DNA of 64,000 nucleotides from Luscinia megarhynchos. Taxonomy: Eukaryota > Chordata > Aves > Passeriformes > Turdidae. The notes under the pieces are model-generated. The model was not told the DNA's origin, searched no databases, and saw only the letters and a program-made list of their open reading frames with translations. Shown piece after piece: positions 37,733-51,300 of the stretch. Location: positions 17,835,056 through 17,899,055 of the forward strand of contig JAPFBE010000013.1 in NCBI GenBank assembly GCA_034336665.1. Direction: 5' to 3'. Positions within the stretch are counted from its first letter, which is position 1, and the number at the start of each line of letters is the position of its first letter. A program made the translations under genes and the position numbers.

Positions 37733-40700
37733 CTGTTTGAAGGCTGTTACAAAAAGGACAAGCCCTAGAGCCTTTCCTTACTAGGAAGAAAGCAGAGAAT
37801 ATGCTTTTCCCTTCATTCAGTGTTCACAAAAGCTGATTTGGACTAGCTGCCTGCTCTCCACCACTAAGCTGGTAAATCTTAAGTCAGTAAACTTTCAAAT
37901 TATTGCCTTCTTGAGAAAGTCTCCATTTCCTGCGGTGCACACCCCAAAGTAATACCCAGTATGACACACACTACCAGCCCAGGCAGGAGGAATGTGCTTT
38001 GCCCTTGCCTGTGTTTCAGAAGAGAGGATGCTGCTTGCAGCAGTCCTGAAGCACTAAACCAGCAGGAGGAACCCCAGAAAACACACAAACTCTTCTTCAC
38101 ACCTCTGTGTTAGATACACAAAGGAATTCATTAGTTTGTGGAATACATGCTATCTTTCAATTATTTCAACTACCAGGATCCTTAGGGAGGTTTTAATAAA
38201 AGTTTCAAAGCTTCTCAAACAACTCACGAAATTTAATTTTCCACCATATCCAAACTGCAAGGATCCTTAAAACAGTTCTAAACTTTGCAAACCACAGCTT
38301 TGTTCCATCACCAAATGCTCAGGATGTTAAATGACACAGATGTACTTACCTACTTCATCATTTACAAAGCAAAGCACTTAAAACCCAAGCAGTGAATATT
38401 AAAGGCCATAATAAATTTTACATTGCCTACATAACAAACATCCATTATTCATATATTATTCACATTTACATAAAAGGAATGCATTTTTCATCATTACAGG
38501 ATAACCTTTACTCTGACCTGTGGATTTTCTCAATGTATTTGTTGAACTAGTCTTAGTTTCTAAATATTTTATATTTAGTGTGACATGGGAAATACTATCA
38601 TTCGTTAACTTTCTGGACTGACAATTTTAATTAGTTTTTCCAGAGGATAGCATTGAACATACAGTTTCATAAAGTATATAACAGTGTTGATTTACGGGAA
38701 AATTATGCATCTCGATTTGAATTTGGGAATGACTAAAGTCTTATTAATGTGTAGATACATCTTTTAAGTTTGTATTGGGATTAGAATTTAAGGTTAGTTA
38801 TGAAAATAAGCTTTTAATCCTTTCAAAAACCCTGACTCTTCATTTGAGCTATAAGTCAAGTGCAAAGGAATCTTAATATTCCTTCCAATCTTCCACTGGA
38901 TCAGGTACCTGTATGGACAAACACAAATTCCTCCCATGCAGTCCATTCTCCCAGGCAGTCACACATGTCCTTACAGCTGCTGCTTTTAGCAGACTCACAG
39001 AACATAATTTATGGATCAGGATTAACACTGATGATACTAGATTAAATTTGTTTTTTAGTAAGCACAGGAAAGTAGGATCAAAAGGGATCTCCTTGGCTAT
39101 CTTTCTTCCTGCTTACAGCAGTGCAAAATATTTGCACATTGAATACATCATGCAGAGGCCATAAAGCTGATGATGTTGTTAAGTATTCATCTATTTAATT
39201 CTCATCTCTTGTGTTGCCTAAGTACTTCAACATACTAATATAATTTGGCTATTCCACTGCTTCTAATACAGATTGGATGACATGAAAAACTTGCCCACAA
39301 ATCAAGACTCATCTTTTAATTACTTGCAATGCTTAATTGTGCTAGTGAGATAAAAAGAATCACTAAGTTAAATATGCAAAATATTTAGAGGATTACAGCC
39401 ACAGTATTCATCCTAATTCTTGGAAACAAATGTTGATCCATACAAACCCCAAATTTAAACTCATCTGTAGTTTTGGCTAGTCAAACTCTAGATCCATATT
39501 CTGTTGAGACAGCACATGATCCCCTGACATTTACCAGCCTAATTTCAACACAGTGTTTACAGTAGTAATTCCTCTTAGTGCAGTACTTTTAATAATGTGT
39601 GGTTTCTGACAGTTTATTTCTTTTCTGGCATTTTTTCATGTAAGTCTGTTCATATTGAAGCCATAGCTCCCTTCTTTATTCTCATTTGTCTTTGCTTGCT
39701 GATGAGAATTCTGAATGTAAGACAGGAAGTTGAAGGGGAAATTAGGGAAAAAATCAATTAAGGGACATCTAAAATGCTCTGAATGAAAGGTGTAAAAAGA
39801 TGCAAGTCAATACAAGAGAAACCTATCAATTTCCTTATTGTGACTGTATTAGAAACCTGTGGCTTCTCCTTGCCAAAAGCATGAAATCAGTTATTCTTTC
39901 CTTTATCATTATAGATTATGGTGACATGACTTAGGTACGGTAAGAGGAGAGATCTAATTACCAACTGATGAGTCATGTTATACAATTTTAGTTGTAATCA
40001 GTCATGTTCTAAACAGAATTCAACTTGCATGCTGGTAATTACCCACTGTGGATGGAAAGATGTGATGATTTATTTTTCAAACTGGCAGTGCCATCTGATA
40101 CATTACAAAAATGCTGCAAAAAGAAGCAACTGTCTAACAAAATATTTATAGAGCATGAAAAATACCTTCATTTCTACCAATATCACAACCCCAGATTTCA
40201 TTCCTGAATGTTAATGGTCATCTCAGAGTCCACCATTTCCTACATGAGCCCACAACACCTTTTCCCAGTATGGCCTTTCACTTTTTATACTGAATTTAAT
40301 TTGCCATTATATTGCCCAGTCCTTCAGTCTTGAAAAATCCTTAATCTGTTCTTCAGTTTACACTTGTCCTGATGAAACTTTGTATCCTCACCACCACTCA
40401 TCCCTTTTTTTTTGTCTTCTGAGAATAGGATGACTGCCACAACGTGCAACAGGCAGCCATACAAAACTCTGACTTTTTTTCTGTTGGCTTTCATTCCTGA
40501 TTATTTATCCATGATAATTTATCTTATCCATTGCCAGCCTGGTTTTCTTACAAGTCTTTGTCAAAAGCCCCTTAAAATTTAAGTAGGCTGTACTAATAAA
40601 TTCATTCTTATGAGTACTTGTAGTCCCTTCAAAGGAGGCCAGGAGGCTTATAAAGCTGAACTTTAAAGAAGTCATGATGATTCTTCTCAAGTAGGTCGTG

Positions 40701-41611
40701 TTTTCCATGTTTAAGTGCATCATTTATAGTTTTCCCTAATTAGCCTGTGAAAATGATCAAGTTTAGAGGTCCCCTACTCTGCTGTAAAGACTGGTAATAC
40801 TTTTCAGTCTTTTGGTACCAAAGAAATTTAAGCCTTCCCAGCAATGTTACAAACCCACTAATTTACCTGCAGTCACCTTGCAATGAAAATACCAGCTGAT
40901 TCCATTTTTCTGTTTGTTTCTGATCACTTGGTGTATTTTTTCCTAACCTTTTCCTATGGCTGCCTCAAACCTCATTCAATCCCCTGGTGATTGTTCCCCT
41001 GAACCCCCCATACAAGGTTCTTGAGTAGAACTTGGGCTCTATGAAGTCATTAAAGGAAAAATGTTCCAAAGAAAGCAGGCAACTGTGGAAAATATGAAGT
41101 TTAAATATTGTAGGCAGATCAAGCAGCTGATGTGGCCACCTCATTAGTTTTGTGTAAGATTTGTGCTACCTCTGATAAATAATGAGTGGCATTTGTCACC
41201 CAAATCTACCAGCAGATAAAGGTAGAATAAAGGCCCAAACACCTTGAGTCATCCACATAATGCAATGTTTGTTTAAAGACCTTACTTGCAATCTTAGGAT
41301 CTCTGGATTTCAACCTTGGTAATGTTGGGTCATGCACTGGAGCCCTTATGGAGCAAAGCAACTGGATTTGCCAAGGAAACTCAGCCATGAATGGAAAGAA
41401 ATTCACCTGCAAGGCAGTCTGGAGGAACAGACTGGAGACAAGAGGCTTTGTCATCCCAGTCACAGCTCTGAACAGAAGAATAAACATATGCTTAGGCACC
41501 CCTATTAGGCTGAATCCTGCAAATGGGGAAGTTGGTCTCCTTCAGAGCCCATAAAGAGAATATATTTGGCTCAGTGCCTAACTTGTACATGATTATTATT
41601 AGGAGAGATAG
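37733..41611. other. Unique AT-rich sequence; possible conserved block 38390-38800
   Basis: No gene or repeat is recognised. The block 38390-38800 has evenly mixed sequence with retained CpG words ('tttacgggaaaat', 'catctcgatttg') and POU-like 'attatgcat'. That is the texture of a conserved non-coding element, but conservation cannot be judged here. Confidence 0.35.
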
Positions 41612-41690
41612 ATTCTAGCTTCTGTGATTCAGAATCTCCTCCATAAAGCATGGGGATCAGAGTCCTGCACTATACCTCAGGGGGAAAAAC
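41612..41690 (+). repeat. Possible fragment of an ancient MIR-like SINE
   Basis: 'tctgtgattcag', 'cataaagcatggggatcaga' and 'actatacctcaggggg' align in order with the MIR-type segment ('ctgtgcctcagtttcc', 'ctgtaaaatggggataata', 'ctacctcacaggg'). No tRNA-like head is recognisable upstream, so this would be a 3'-half remnant. Confidence 0.35.
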
Positions 41691-44600
41691 ACATTAAATA
41701 TTTCAAAATGCTCCCATATAGCTCCTGGAATGGAGCTCTCAAAATTAATGCCTTACAGGGAACTCAGAGAATTCAGAGCAATTAGTTTTGTTAATTGCTG
41801 TATTTCGTAATTTTGTGCACATTTCAGGACATTTCTTGTTCTGCTCTCTCGAAGACTATTTTAAGTTATCTAAACTAGCTTAGACAAGGACCCTGCTCTC
41901 AAATCTAGACCGAAAATGCTATGAAAATTATAGTGTTTGGGTATTTTGGCATTTTATATCAATTTTACACCAGATGCTCATAAAGAGAATGTGTGTGACA
42001 AAATGAAATGTAATGACAGTTTTTTCAATATTGGAAAAGTTTAAGTTTTAGTTGGAGACTCAGGCTGATTTTTATTTTATCATATAAATTTGATCTTCTA
42101 TAATAAATATAAAGTTATTATAGAGTTTATAAAATAGGTATTATTATTTACTTAATGGCCCATAACAACTTCCACAGAGAATTTATATTTCACAGATCAT
42201 TGACTTGATAGATTGTGACAGCTCTTCTGAAGATGTTCTGGTCTACTGGGTCATTACAGATAGCATGAACAGACAGTAAATCTGTGTCCTAAATATCCCA
42301 GTAACACTTTGCTCAAAACATTTAAGTGAATGGGATCAAATCTGTTCAAAACATTTATTTTTTTTTAAAAGACAAACCAGCATGAGGCACATTACAGACT
42401 ATTTGCTAGCAAGTGCTTGAAAAAGACATGTTGCAAATTATACAAATGTGTTTTTATGTATGCACTGCTGAAACAAGCAGATATGTCACAGAAGATAGAG
42501 GAAGAAATAGGCCTGTCTCAGAGAATTTACACTGTAAACCCTCATATCCCAAGGATGTCCCCTGCTGGTTTTGTACACAGCAGTGAACAATCTCCCTGGA
42601 TTTTGACTATTACAATATCCAGTCCCAGCCCTGAAGACTATATGTAACCTTCCTCCCATGAATTGCCCATTGCTTTCACAGAAATTGTTTGCACAGGCAC
42701 CTTCTTTTTCTCTCATGATTTCAGACCAGTTTGGAGAGGCAGAGAAATCCTGCAGCAAATGAGAAGTAAAACATTGAGCAGAAAGGCTGTAGTGATCTGT
42801 AATCATCAAGCATCACTTCTAGACAAGGTGTAAAATTTGAAGATCTCTTAGAATCTTTAAAATAAAGATGAACATTATTGATGCCTTCTTAGGATCCAGA
42901 AATTGGCTGAAAAAACCCTTTTTTTTTCCTTTAGAACATCAAGATAAAATAAATAATTCCTCCAGCTGCTATTTCATCTTGTCAAAAGTGGACAATTCTG
43001 AACTAGAAGCTGCTTGCAAAAGTAAGACATAATGAAAACAGAGAGATCATGAATTCTAATGCCTAGAATTGCACCCCTCACCCACTGATTTAAATTCTGA
43101 AATCTCAATTACTACTTACAGATCTGATCTACAGTAACAACCCACGACAGAAGCATACAAACAAAGCACCAGATAGAGTAACATGAGGGATGGAATACAT
43201 TTTTAAAAAATGGTCAGTAAAACAATAGCAGGTGAAAAAGAGGGTAACATTTTGACTTATGTAAGCTTAGATTTAGGAGAGCAGAGATTTAGCACTTGGC
43301 CTAGGGCTGCTACTGATTTCCTCAGAGCAGCTCTCCAGCAGACACTCCTGAAGAACAAATCAGTTTAGAGGCATCTAACCAACATCTTCCTACCAAAGTT
43401 TAAAAAAAGAGGGTGATTCTAAACCAGCTGCTGCTTGGGAGAAGGGAAAGGCTAGGGGAACAGAAACACTATTAATAACAAAAATGGCAAGAGTGGTATG
43501 GAAATTGTAGGCTGATATATACTGAACAGCACAGAAATATAAAGATCAACTCTTTAGCAGTAGAGGAAAGCATTTCTTCTACTGAAAAATGCCTGCTGTC
43601 TATTACTGTCTCTCATAATGAAACCCTATCATGGCACAGCCAAAAAAAAAGAAAAAAGAAAAGTATCAGTATTTTTATGTTTATGTTGGCAAGTTACCAG
43701 CTAGCTTAAAATTAGTTCAGGTTAAATTAATCAGCAAACATCTGATGGAACAGACTGATATAACCATGATTCACATCTGGACATTTGGCAGCAGCATCCA
43801 TCTGGCAAGCAACTGTACTTTTATACAGACTATGGTGCTCTGACCAGCACTCTTCCTTCCCTATCTGCATTCCAAAAAGCAGAGCTGACCACCAGTCATC
43901 TCCATGCAGGCAGTACATATGGCTCACCAAGCTCTACCACAGCCATGGAAAACAGTGTTATCCTTAGTCTCACTCTATTTTAGATACTGTTGATCATATG
44001 CTTTGAGACCATATCACATTTTATTTGGGACAGTGTATTTACAGACAGGACCTGAGGTAGAAAACTAGATGAAACAAGATATTGGTGCTATGACCAACTT
44101 AAAAAACCCCCATATTTTAGCCTTTTTTCTCTTAGTACATTATGAAATAAGAATGCACCAAGCTATCATATGGGAAGTGGAGAGAGACAGTAGAAAGTAC
44201 ATTCTCTGCATGCTTTTAGACAGGATAACAGATAACAGCCTGAGGTGTTAGAATGGCTGATTGGCTCATTTTCTCCACACTTCACCAAAATCCCACTTGC
44301 ATTTTACACTTCTGGCCGAGATCCATGACTACTGCTTATTATCCTGGGCAATCAAGCTGGCTTTTACACTGTCTGACCCATCAATGCTCTCTTTGGGCAG
44401 CACATGGGATATGGCAAAAATAAACTGAGTAGCCCCACCACTGCCACTTGGGACTGTACAATAACATTGGGATGGTTAATTTACAGAAATTGATTTATGC
44501 AACAGGTTTTGTCCTTGTTTTTATCTAAGAATGCTTCATAGATGGATTTCATATTTCTGAAATGTGATTATTATTCAGAATTTATTGTGTATAAAAGGAG

Positions 44601-45799
44601 CTGCATAGATTGTAGGTTGGTAACTATTGACCATCATGATTATCTTGAAAGAGTGCTCTTCAGTAATACTGATTGCTCATGTAAGCCATGGATTGGAAAC
44701 CTGAAATCGCAAAAAATACCAAAAGGTAAAAGTCTACATAGTCTCTACATAGGTGAATGGGACACTGGGCAACAGGCAGATCTACAGAATTTTAGAAAAA
44801 AATCCCAATAAGGGCAATGCTGTCCTTTACTGAATTTTGAATTATTTGCTGGAGGATTAACACAAAGATACAATCCATCAATACATGTTGTGGGGGTTTT
44901 TTCTAGCCAGAAAAAGAAAAAAATTAATTTTGCTATCACATGCACAAATAAATGTCTGCATGTGCTGTGACACATTAGTGACAGACATCTGCTGCTGTGA
45001 AAGGTGATCTACCCAGATTCTGGTCTGATGCCACTGTGGTTAATATCTGTCAGGCATGTAGTTAAGTCACTTAAATTCATTACTTCAGCCCCCCCTAAAT
45101 TTTTTTAAGCAATCATCCTCTTTCTTTTCTGCAAGTTTTGATCTGGGATTGTTTTGAACAAACATCTGTTCCCTCCTCATGAGAAAAAGTGATTTAATGT
45201 TTGATTAACAAATAGAATTTCACAGTTGTCCATATAGGGAAACTCTGTGCTCACTGCCTGAACATGTGCAACTTCTAAAAGTTTGTCAGAATGAGAATTA
45301 AATACATTTCATATCTAAAAAATATCCTTACTTTGTCTTGTTCTATGTTAATATTTTGTAGAAGGAAGATTTCAGATGATCATCACACAGTCTACTTAGA
45401 AATTACTTATTTTTTTTGTGAATGATTTATTTTCTAAATTTGCCTTAAGTGTTTCATCTTCACACAGATTTTACACTGTAAGACTGTAGAAAACAAAGAA
45501 AAAAAAGAAAGGAATAGGAAATTATAGGATTTAAAAAAAAAAAAAAAAAAAAGAAAGGAAAAAATGTGCAGGACTATTTGGGGCAGGTTATAACTATCCA
45601 AAGCTTTTGTTTTTGAAAACTGCATCCAAAGAGTGTAGATGCACGTGGATTACTTTCACAGCTGCTGCTTTAATTGCCAGAATAGCACCTAAAGGAGGTG
45701 GCAGAGATGAAATGCCATGCAAAAAGGTGCTGGAGAAGCACTGGCATGAAGGAGAAAACTGAGCATGAAAACAAATGGTAATGCTATGCATGGTTGGAA
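41691..45799. other. Unique non-coding sequence
   Basis: No gene or interspersed repeat is recognised. A-rich arrays lie at 43641-43664 and 45482-45563. All open frames are short, and those crossing the arrays are low-complexity. Confidence 0.5.
45482..45563. repeat. Polypurine / poly(A) low-complexity region
   Basis: A-runs of 6-19 residues broken by G or GG ('aaaaaagaaagg', then about 19 A from 45534). It is simple sequence with no element recognised. Confidence 0.85.
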
Positions 45800-46068
45800 G
45801 GATTGTCTTCTGGCTCGGGCACTAGGCTGGGATCAGAAGATCTTGGTTGGGTTTCCAGCTTTGCATCAGTTCTTGTCTGACCTTGAGCTAGGGAGTTGTC
45901 AGTTCAATCCAGCCTTTCTATCAGAGAGCAATAGTGCAGCACTATCTCATCTCTCCACTGCAGGCTTTCTGAGGTAGGAGCTGTCTCCTGCTGTGTGGTT
46001 GTACAATGGCTTTAGTGCACTTGGGCTTCTCATCTGGGGTTTTTAAGCTCTAGTAATGAGGATAAAGC
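45800..46068 (+). mobile_element. Ancient MIR-like amniote SINE (MIR1_Amn type)
   Basis: The element reads in order like an amniote MIR. A tRNA-like head 'gcactaggctggga' leads into a degenerate B-box GGTTTCCAGC at 45850-45859. A core segment 'tctgaccttgagc' follows. The tail 'agctgtctcctgctgtgtgg', 'ttgtacaatggctttagtgc' and 'ggggtttttaagctctagta' matches the 3' region shared with non-avian reptile copies of this SINE family. It is non-autonomous, was transcribed by RNA polymerase III when active, and would have used L2-type LINE machinery. Heavy divergence is expected from an insertion that predates birds. The family name is from memory, not from a search. Confidence 0.7.
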
Positions 46069-46226
46069 TGATTTAAGAGATGGGGGTTTTTACTGCAGCT
46101 GTCAGTTGTGCTTGACTAGTTCAGATCAGTCTTCAGGGTTTTGCTTATCTGTTAATTTAATGCAGTATGCTTAGAAATCTGGGAAATATATACCTGAAGT
46201 AAAAATAACCAACCCAAAAGGATTCT

Positions 46227-46530
46227 GTAGCCAGGTGGGTGCTGCTCCTTGGAAAAAGAGACCAAGTGATAGAGCAAAAAGAAATTGCCTGAAGCTGTGC
46301 CAGGTGAGGTTTATACTGCATACCAGAAAATATTTTGTCATCAAAAGGATTGTCAAGAATTGGAACAGGCTGCCAGGAAAGTGGTTGAGTCACCATCACT
46401 ATTTTAAAGAGGCATAGATACAGCACTTATTCACACACATGAATGGTGGACTTGGCAGTCTGAGGTTAATGGCTGGACTCAACCTTAAGGGTCTTTTCCA
46501 ACCTTAGGGATTCTGTGATTACATTATTCT
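46227..46530 (+). mobile_element. CR1 LINE, 5'-truncated 3' end (CR1-Y/F type)
   Basis: A classic avian CR1 3' UTR. It runs 'gaaattgcctgaagctgtgc', 'caggtgaggttta', 'tggaacaggctgcc', 'gtggttgagtcaccatcact', 'ctggactcaacctta' and 'gggtcttttccaacctta', ending with a degraded 'gattctatg'-type octamer as 'gattctgtgatt'. CR1 copies are almost always 5'-truncated and make no target-site duplication, as here. No reverse transcriptase sequence remains. It lies about 160 bases downstream of the MIR-like SINE in the same orientation. Confidence 0.93.
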
Positions 46531-48235
46531 CTGTTTATTTTTCATTAGTCCAGTTTGAACTCTGGTTTATCCTTGTGGCAATTCAGTGAATCTCCAGAAG
46601 TATCTGAAGTCCATCCTGAGACTGAACTTCAGAAAAATAGCAAGTTTGCCACTACTTTTTTTTTAAATGAGCACTGTTCTTCTTGCTGGATTTAAACTCT
46701 GTGATGGGCAATATCTGCTCCAGTGGATTACAGATCTCTTCCCCTTCTTGTGAGCTGTTGTGAAAAAGATTGTCATCCCTTAGAGGGAAGGCTGTGGGAC
46801 TGGGAGTTGACCAATTCCATTCCCAAGAGGAATGCTTCCTGCCCACACAGTCCAGTGCAGCCTTCTGCAAGAGGGAAAAGGTTCCTGCAACAGAGGGCAG
46901 GTGGTGGCTGCTGGATTTTGGGGATCCTTCCTACAGTGGGATGGGTGAGGGCAAGCCAACAATGAGAAAGCCTGGAGGGTATCTGGGGCAGAGACAGGGG
47001 ACTCTGCTGGAATAAGAGACAGCCAGGGGGCCTGGGGTGTCAGAAGATCACCCTTGGGGTACAGAGGGGGCTGTACAGCCTTTGTGCAACCTAAAAGCTG
47101 CACACTGCTGCCTTGGGAAAGACTGCTCCATCAGGCCAAAAAAAAGGGCACAGGGCAGTTTCGTTCACAAACCTCTTATTTGAATTTCAGTTTGCTCTGA
47201 GCTTTTCCATTGTCTATAACATGCAATCCTGCTCCTGTATTTTGCACTCAAAACCCTTTCCACTGTGTGAGTGCTTACTGCAAGGAAATGGTCCAAAGAA
47301 GGGCATCAACCCACTGATTTACCCCCTCTCCAAGCTCAGGAACCTATAAAGGGCTGTCTTGTCCAAATTGTGATTAAAGAGTTTGGAAGATGTGTCACAG
47401 GAAAGGGAACTGAATTGCTAACCCTTGGGCACCCACAGGCTCTGCAGTGTACAGGACATAGCTGCAAGGAGCACAGCTAAGGGAACATTCAGGCTGACCT
47501 GTGGTGAAGACTATTTAAGATATTTTGACGTTGCTTGGGTAAGTTTTTTTAAAAAGTTTGTGGAGTTAAATCAAAAAACTAGTTTGAAAAAACCCAGTAA
47601 AACCACCGAAAGACACAACTATATCAGACACAGAGAATTAAGTCATCTGTTCATAAATTCAGGTTAAAGTTATCACTATTGAAACCACAAATTGCTTTTA
47701 CATTCCTCTATTACTGGTAACATTTTAAACTTTATTCTTTTAGCTTTTTAGAGTTTTTTGTTTGGTTGGTTTGTTGGGTTTTTTGGGTTTTTTTTACTTA
47801 TCTGGGCTTTGGGAGTCACACAATTAATTTAAAGGATTTGAACCTATATGTTGCATCTCCCAGGAGTGTGCCCACAACCATTATTCTGAGGTGGGCTTCT
47901 CTTCTTTCCTGCTGTTACTTTCCCAACTTGTGTAGAATGTTTAAAAAGTCATTGAGAACGAAAGAAATAACCAGGTGGTGAGAACAATTTTATAAGTCTA
48001 AAGGATGGGACATGGGTCAGGAAGGATACACAGATCAAGAAGTTTGTGGAAAGAAAAAGCACTCACCTGAACATTGAGAACTTTGGATTCTGATTCCTTA
48101 TTAAATAAAGTAAGTAAACCACATATGCCCACACACACACACACACAAAAAGAAAAAAAAAGGGACAACATCAACACTTCCTTTTTTGAAGGTCTTCAAG
48201 TTTTTCATTTCTCATATTAAAAAACAATACAGTGA
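46531..48235. other. Unique sequence with a G+C-richer stretch at 46640-47110
   Basis: No gene is recognised. The G+C-richer stretch has four overlapping open frames of 72-107 codons on both strands. This pattern reflects composition, not coding. At 47757-47796 there is a T/G-rich run, and at 48130-48146 an (AC)n repeat of about eight units. Confidence 0.5.
48130..48160. repeat. (AC)n followed by A-rich sequence
   Basis: Eight or nine AC dinucleotides followed by A-runs broken by G. It is a short dinucleotide microsatellite. Confidence 0.85.
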
Positions 48236-48302
48236 GATGTACTTGATGATCCTAATGGGTCCCTCCCAAGTCAAGATATTTTATGATTCTATGATGCTAT
48301 CT
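48236..48302 (+). mobile_element. CR1 LINE 3' tail fragment
   Basis: 'acttgatgatcctaatgggt', 'ccctcccaagtcaagatatt' and the terminal octamer series 'atgattctatgatg' are the last about 65 bases of an avian CR1. Nothing upstream is recognisable as CR1, so the copy is an extreme 5' truncation. Its 3' end is better preserved than that of the copy at 46.2 kb, suggesting a younger or different subfamily. Confidence 0.85.
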
Positions 48303-51300
48303 ATGACCTACAGTTTCTTTAAAGTTTTATATAATCCAATAGCTTGCTACTTCATGTTACACAATTGTGTCTATTAATTACATTCAACTTATTAATAAGA
48401 GGGGTTAAATTATTTCCAGGTCCATGTAGTAAGTGAGCCATTTGTCTTAGCAAATGAACCATTAGATAAGATAGAAGGATCAATGTTTCAATTCTTCACA
48501 ATATTGATACAAAAGAAGATTAAACGTTTTGGACAAAATTTTTCTGGTTTTAGAAGTTTCTATTGAGCAGAAAGGCTCTGTAGAGATGAGAGGACAGAGA
48601 AATGACTGACTATGAGCTGGAATTAAAGAACCACAGGATATTACAGACAACACTGTATTATCAGACAATCTTTCCACATGAAGATTTTCACAGAACAGAA
48701 TATAAAAGCAAATAAGTAACTCCCAACCATGCATCAAAAATTGTGATCTAAATCAATTTAAAGGGTTTGATAGGGGTTTTTTTTATTATTCTGTAGCTTT
48801 TAATGATGGACAAGGAGGGGCAGAAAGAAATGCAAGAAATGAGGAAAGCCAAATGGTTATTGCAAAGTAAAAAGAGCTTTCTGTAACACACACCCAGAAG
48901 AAAACAGGACAACGTTATTCTTTCACAGATCCTATGGAGCATCTAACTGTGTTACTTTCATTTAATTTCTTAGGGGGAAGAAAAAAGCACATTGAAATGT
49001 TAAAATTAAACAGGAAATCTGACTTAAAAATATTATCATAGATTGCCCTTTTCAGTTCAATTCTCAGGACACAATAATCTTATTTCCACGAACAGAATAC
49101 TAGGCAGAAACAATTACACAAACTATCTTGTTTTTAGTCAAAATTCCAAGAATACAATGAAGACAGACACGGACAGCAGTTTCTGCTTCAATCAAAATTA
49201 ATGATAAGAGAATTGGCTTGAGGCTATCTGGCCATGAAAAAGGTAGAAAAATCTTCCCTCTCCTATCATCTCTAGTGAGCAAAATGTCTTTTGGACAGAC
49301 TAGGAACAAATAGCAAATTGCCAGGGTGGAAACACTGGTCTAACAAACGGATTTGATGGTATTACAGTGTGACCCATGAGTTAAACTTGCACCTCATCTT
49401 TTAAGTTGTATCTGTGTAGACTGGAGAGTCTGTAACGTATAGACTCCCAGGAGGACCAGATATTTCCTTCCGTTAAACCCCACCAAAAAAAAGTTAAAAA
49501 ATTAACTGAATCTATTTGAACTGCATGTGTGTAGTTTCTTCCTGTCTTAGGACAACATTCTTTAATTATCAGGAAGGATGAAAAAACATTTAATATGAGC
49601 TGGATGAAGCTTAGAAGAAACGTCCTTATCAAAACCAGACTTTTAAAGGCAATTTCAAGTATGGCCACAAATATCAAGAGAGTTCCATTAAGGAACTGTT
49701 TTATCCCAAGTACTGTGACTACATCTATCTGTAGTTCTGAAATACAGACTAGTGGAACTTGACTCTTTTCAATGAAAATACCATAGCACAGCTCATACCT
49801 CTTGGGTTATACACTACTTTTTCATTGACATGCTCTGGATGAGAATTAGTAATATTTCAACTGATTATAGTACTCATGCTTTTACTTTTCCAGAAATATA
49901 CAAGGAACATTTACTAGTGTTTAGAAGAGCCTCTGCACATATCTGAAGAAAAATCACCTGAATGTTTCACTATTTTAGCTTGCTTCTTTTATTTTTAACC
50001 TGTCACTGTATTGTATAAAATTCAATACTCACGTGATAAATTTTACTTTAAAATATTTCTATTACCTTCAGTAAGACTGGTAACGATTTGTTTTTCCAGT
50101 ACCAGATATCCATCAGGCACTTTGTTTAGATAGATACATACATCAAACAACTGTTATATTAAAGAAATAAGCCATCTGTTAGTAGCTGACAACACAACAG
50201 AACCATAATCACATAATAAAAAACACTGCAAAAAAATGACAGATCTGAATCTGTAATGCAAACACAAGATACAGTCAAAACTGCTGCAGAATAAAGCACA
50301 GCAACAAGTTCATTAAAATCACACTCCTTGTTTGAACAGAATAACAGCAAAGCTGGCTCCAAATGCAGGTCTGTCCCTAAACATCAGCTGGTGGAGGGCT
50401 GGAGATCCCCAGACTGCCTCTGCAAAGGTGTGTGACACAAAGTGGAACATTGCTCTGCCTTAGTGATTCCCAGACTCCTGCACACCCCACATAACTTTCT
50501 GGATTTGAAGGGCATAATTGAACATTGATTAAAATTAATCAGAAAAATGTTTACAACATCATTTAATGAGATTATGTATTTTTGACTCTAAATAACTTTT
50601 TCCACAAAATGCTGAACAGTCGCTAAACTATCAATTGCAATTCATGGAAAGTAAAACGAGAACAGTGTGACACCCTGAAAGTGCAGTCTTATGAATAACA
50701 ATGATTCAAACAGTGCCGAAGGAATGTTTCCAAGCAAGGAGTATACCTCCTTCCCTTTCAGCAGTAATTCCATGATGGATAATGCTTTTCAGGAAGAAAC
50801 TGCAATTAACCAGTTTATTTCTTAGTAAGGCCACAAAGAAGGGTTCACAAAGATACCTAAGAAAGTCCAGACAAATTCACTAAAAGGCAGGAAATTCCTC
50901 ACACATTAAAATGTGTGCATTAGCAGTCATGCAGGGGCTCTCATCTGAAGCTTTGAAGAAGAACCTTTCAACACCTAAAGTGCAGGACATATATTTGTGC
51001 CTAACTGAACTTGTTGGAAATAAACACTTCATGATCTCTTTATATTAAATTTAAATTTTAAAAAGGGCAAACATAAAGAGAGCATCCCTTAAAAAAAAAA
51101 AAAAAAAAGGCAAAAACACACCACCCAACAAACCATCAAGCCAACAGTGCTGCTTTGAAACACCTGGAATTAACGGAGGTCACTGAAACCCAGAGCTCCA
51201 TGCAGCTTGCCCAGCTTGTTCCACCCCTGAACAGTTAATTTATAGGAGGCACTGTGTAGTCTCAAAGTATCAGACATTCACAAAAATAATATGTAATTGT

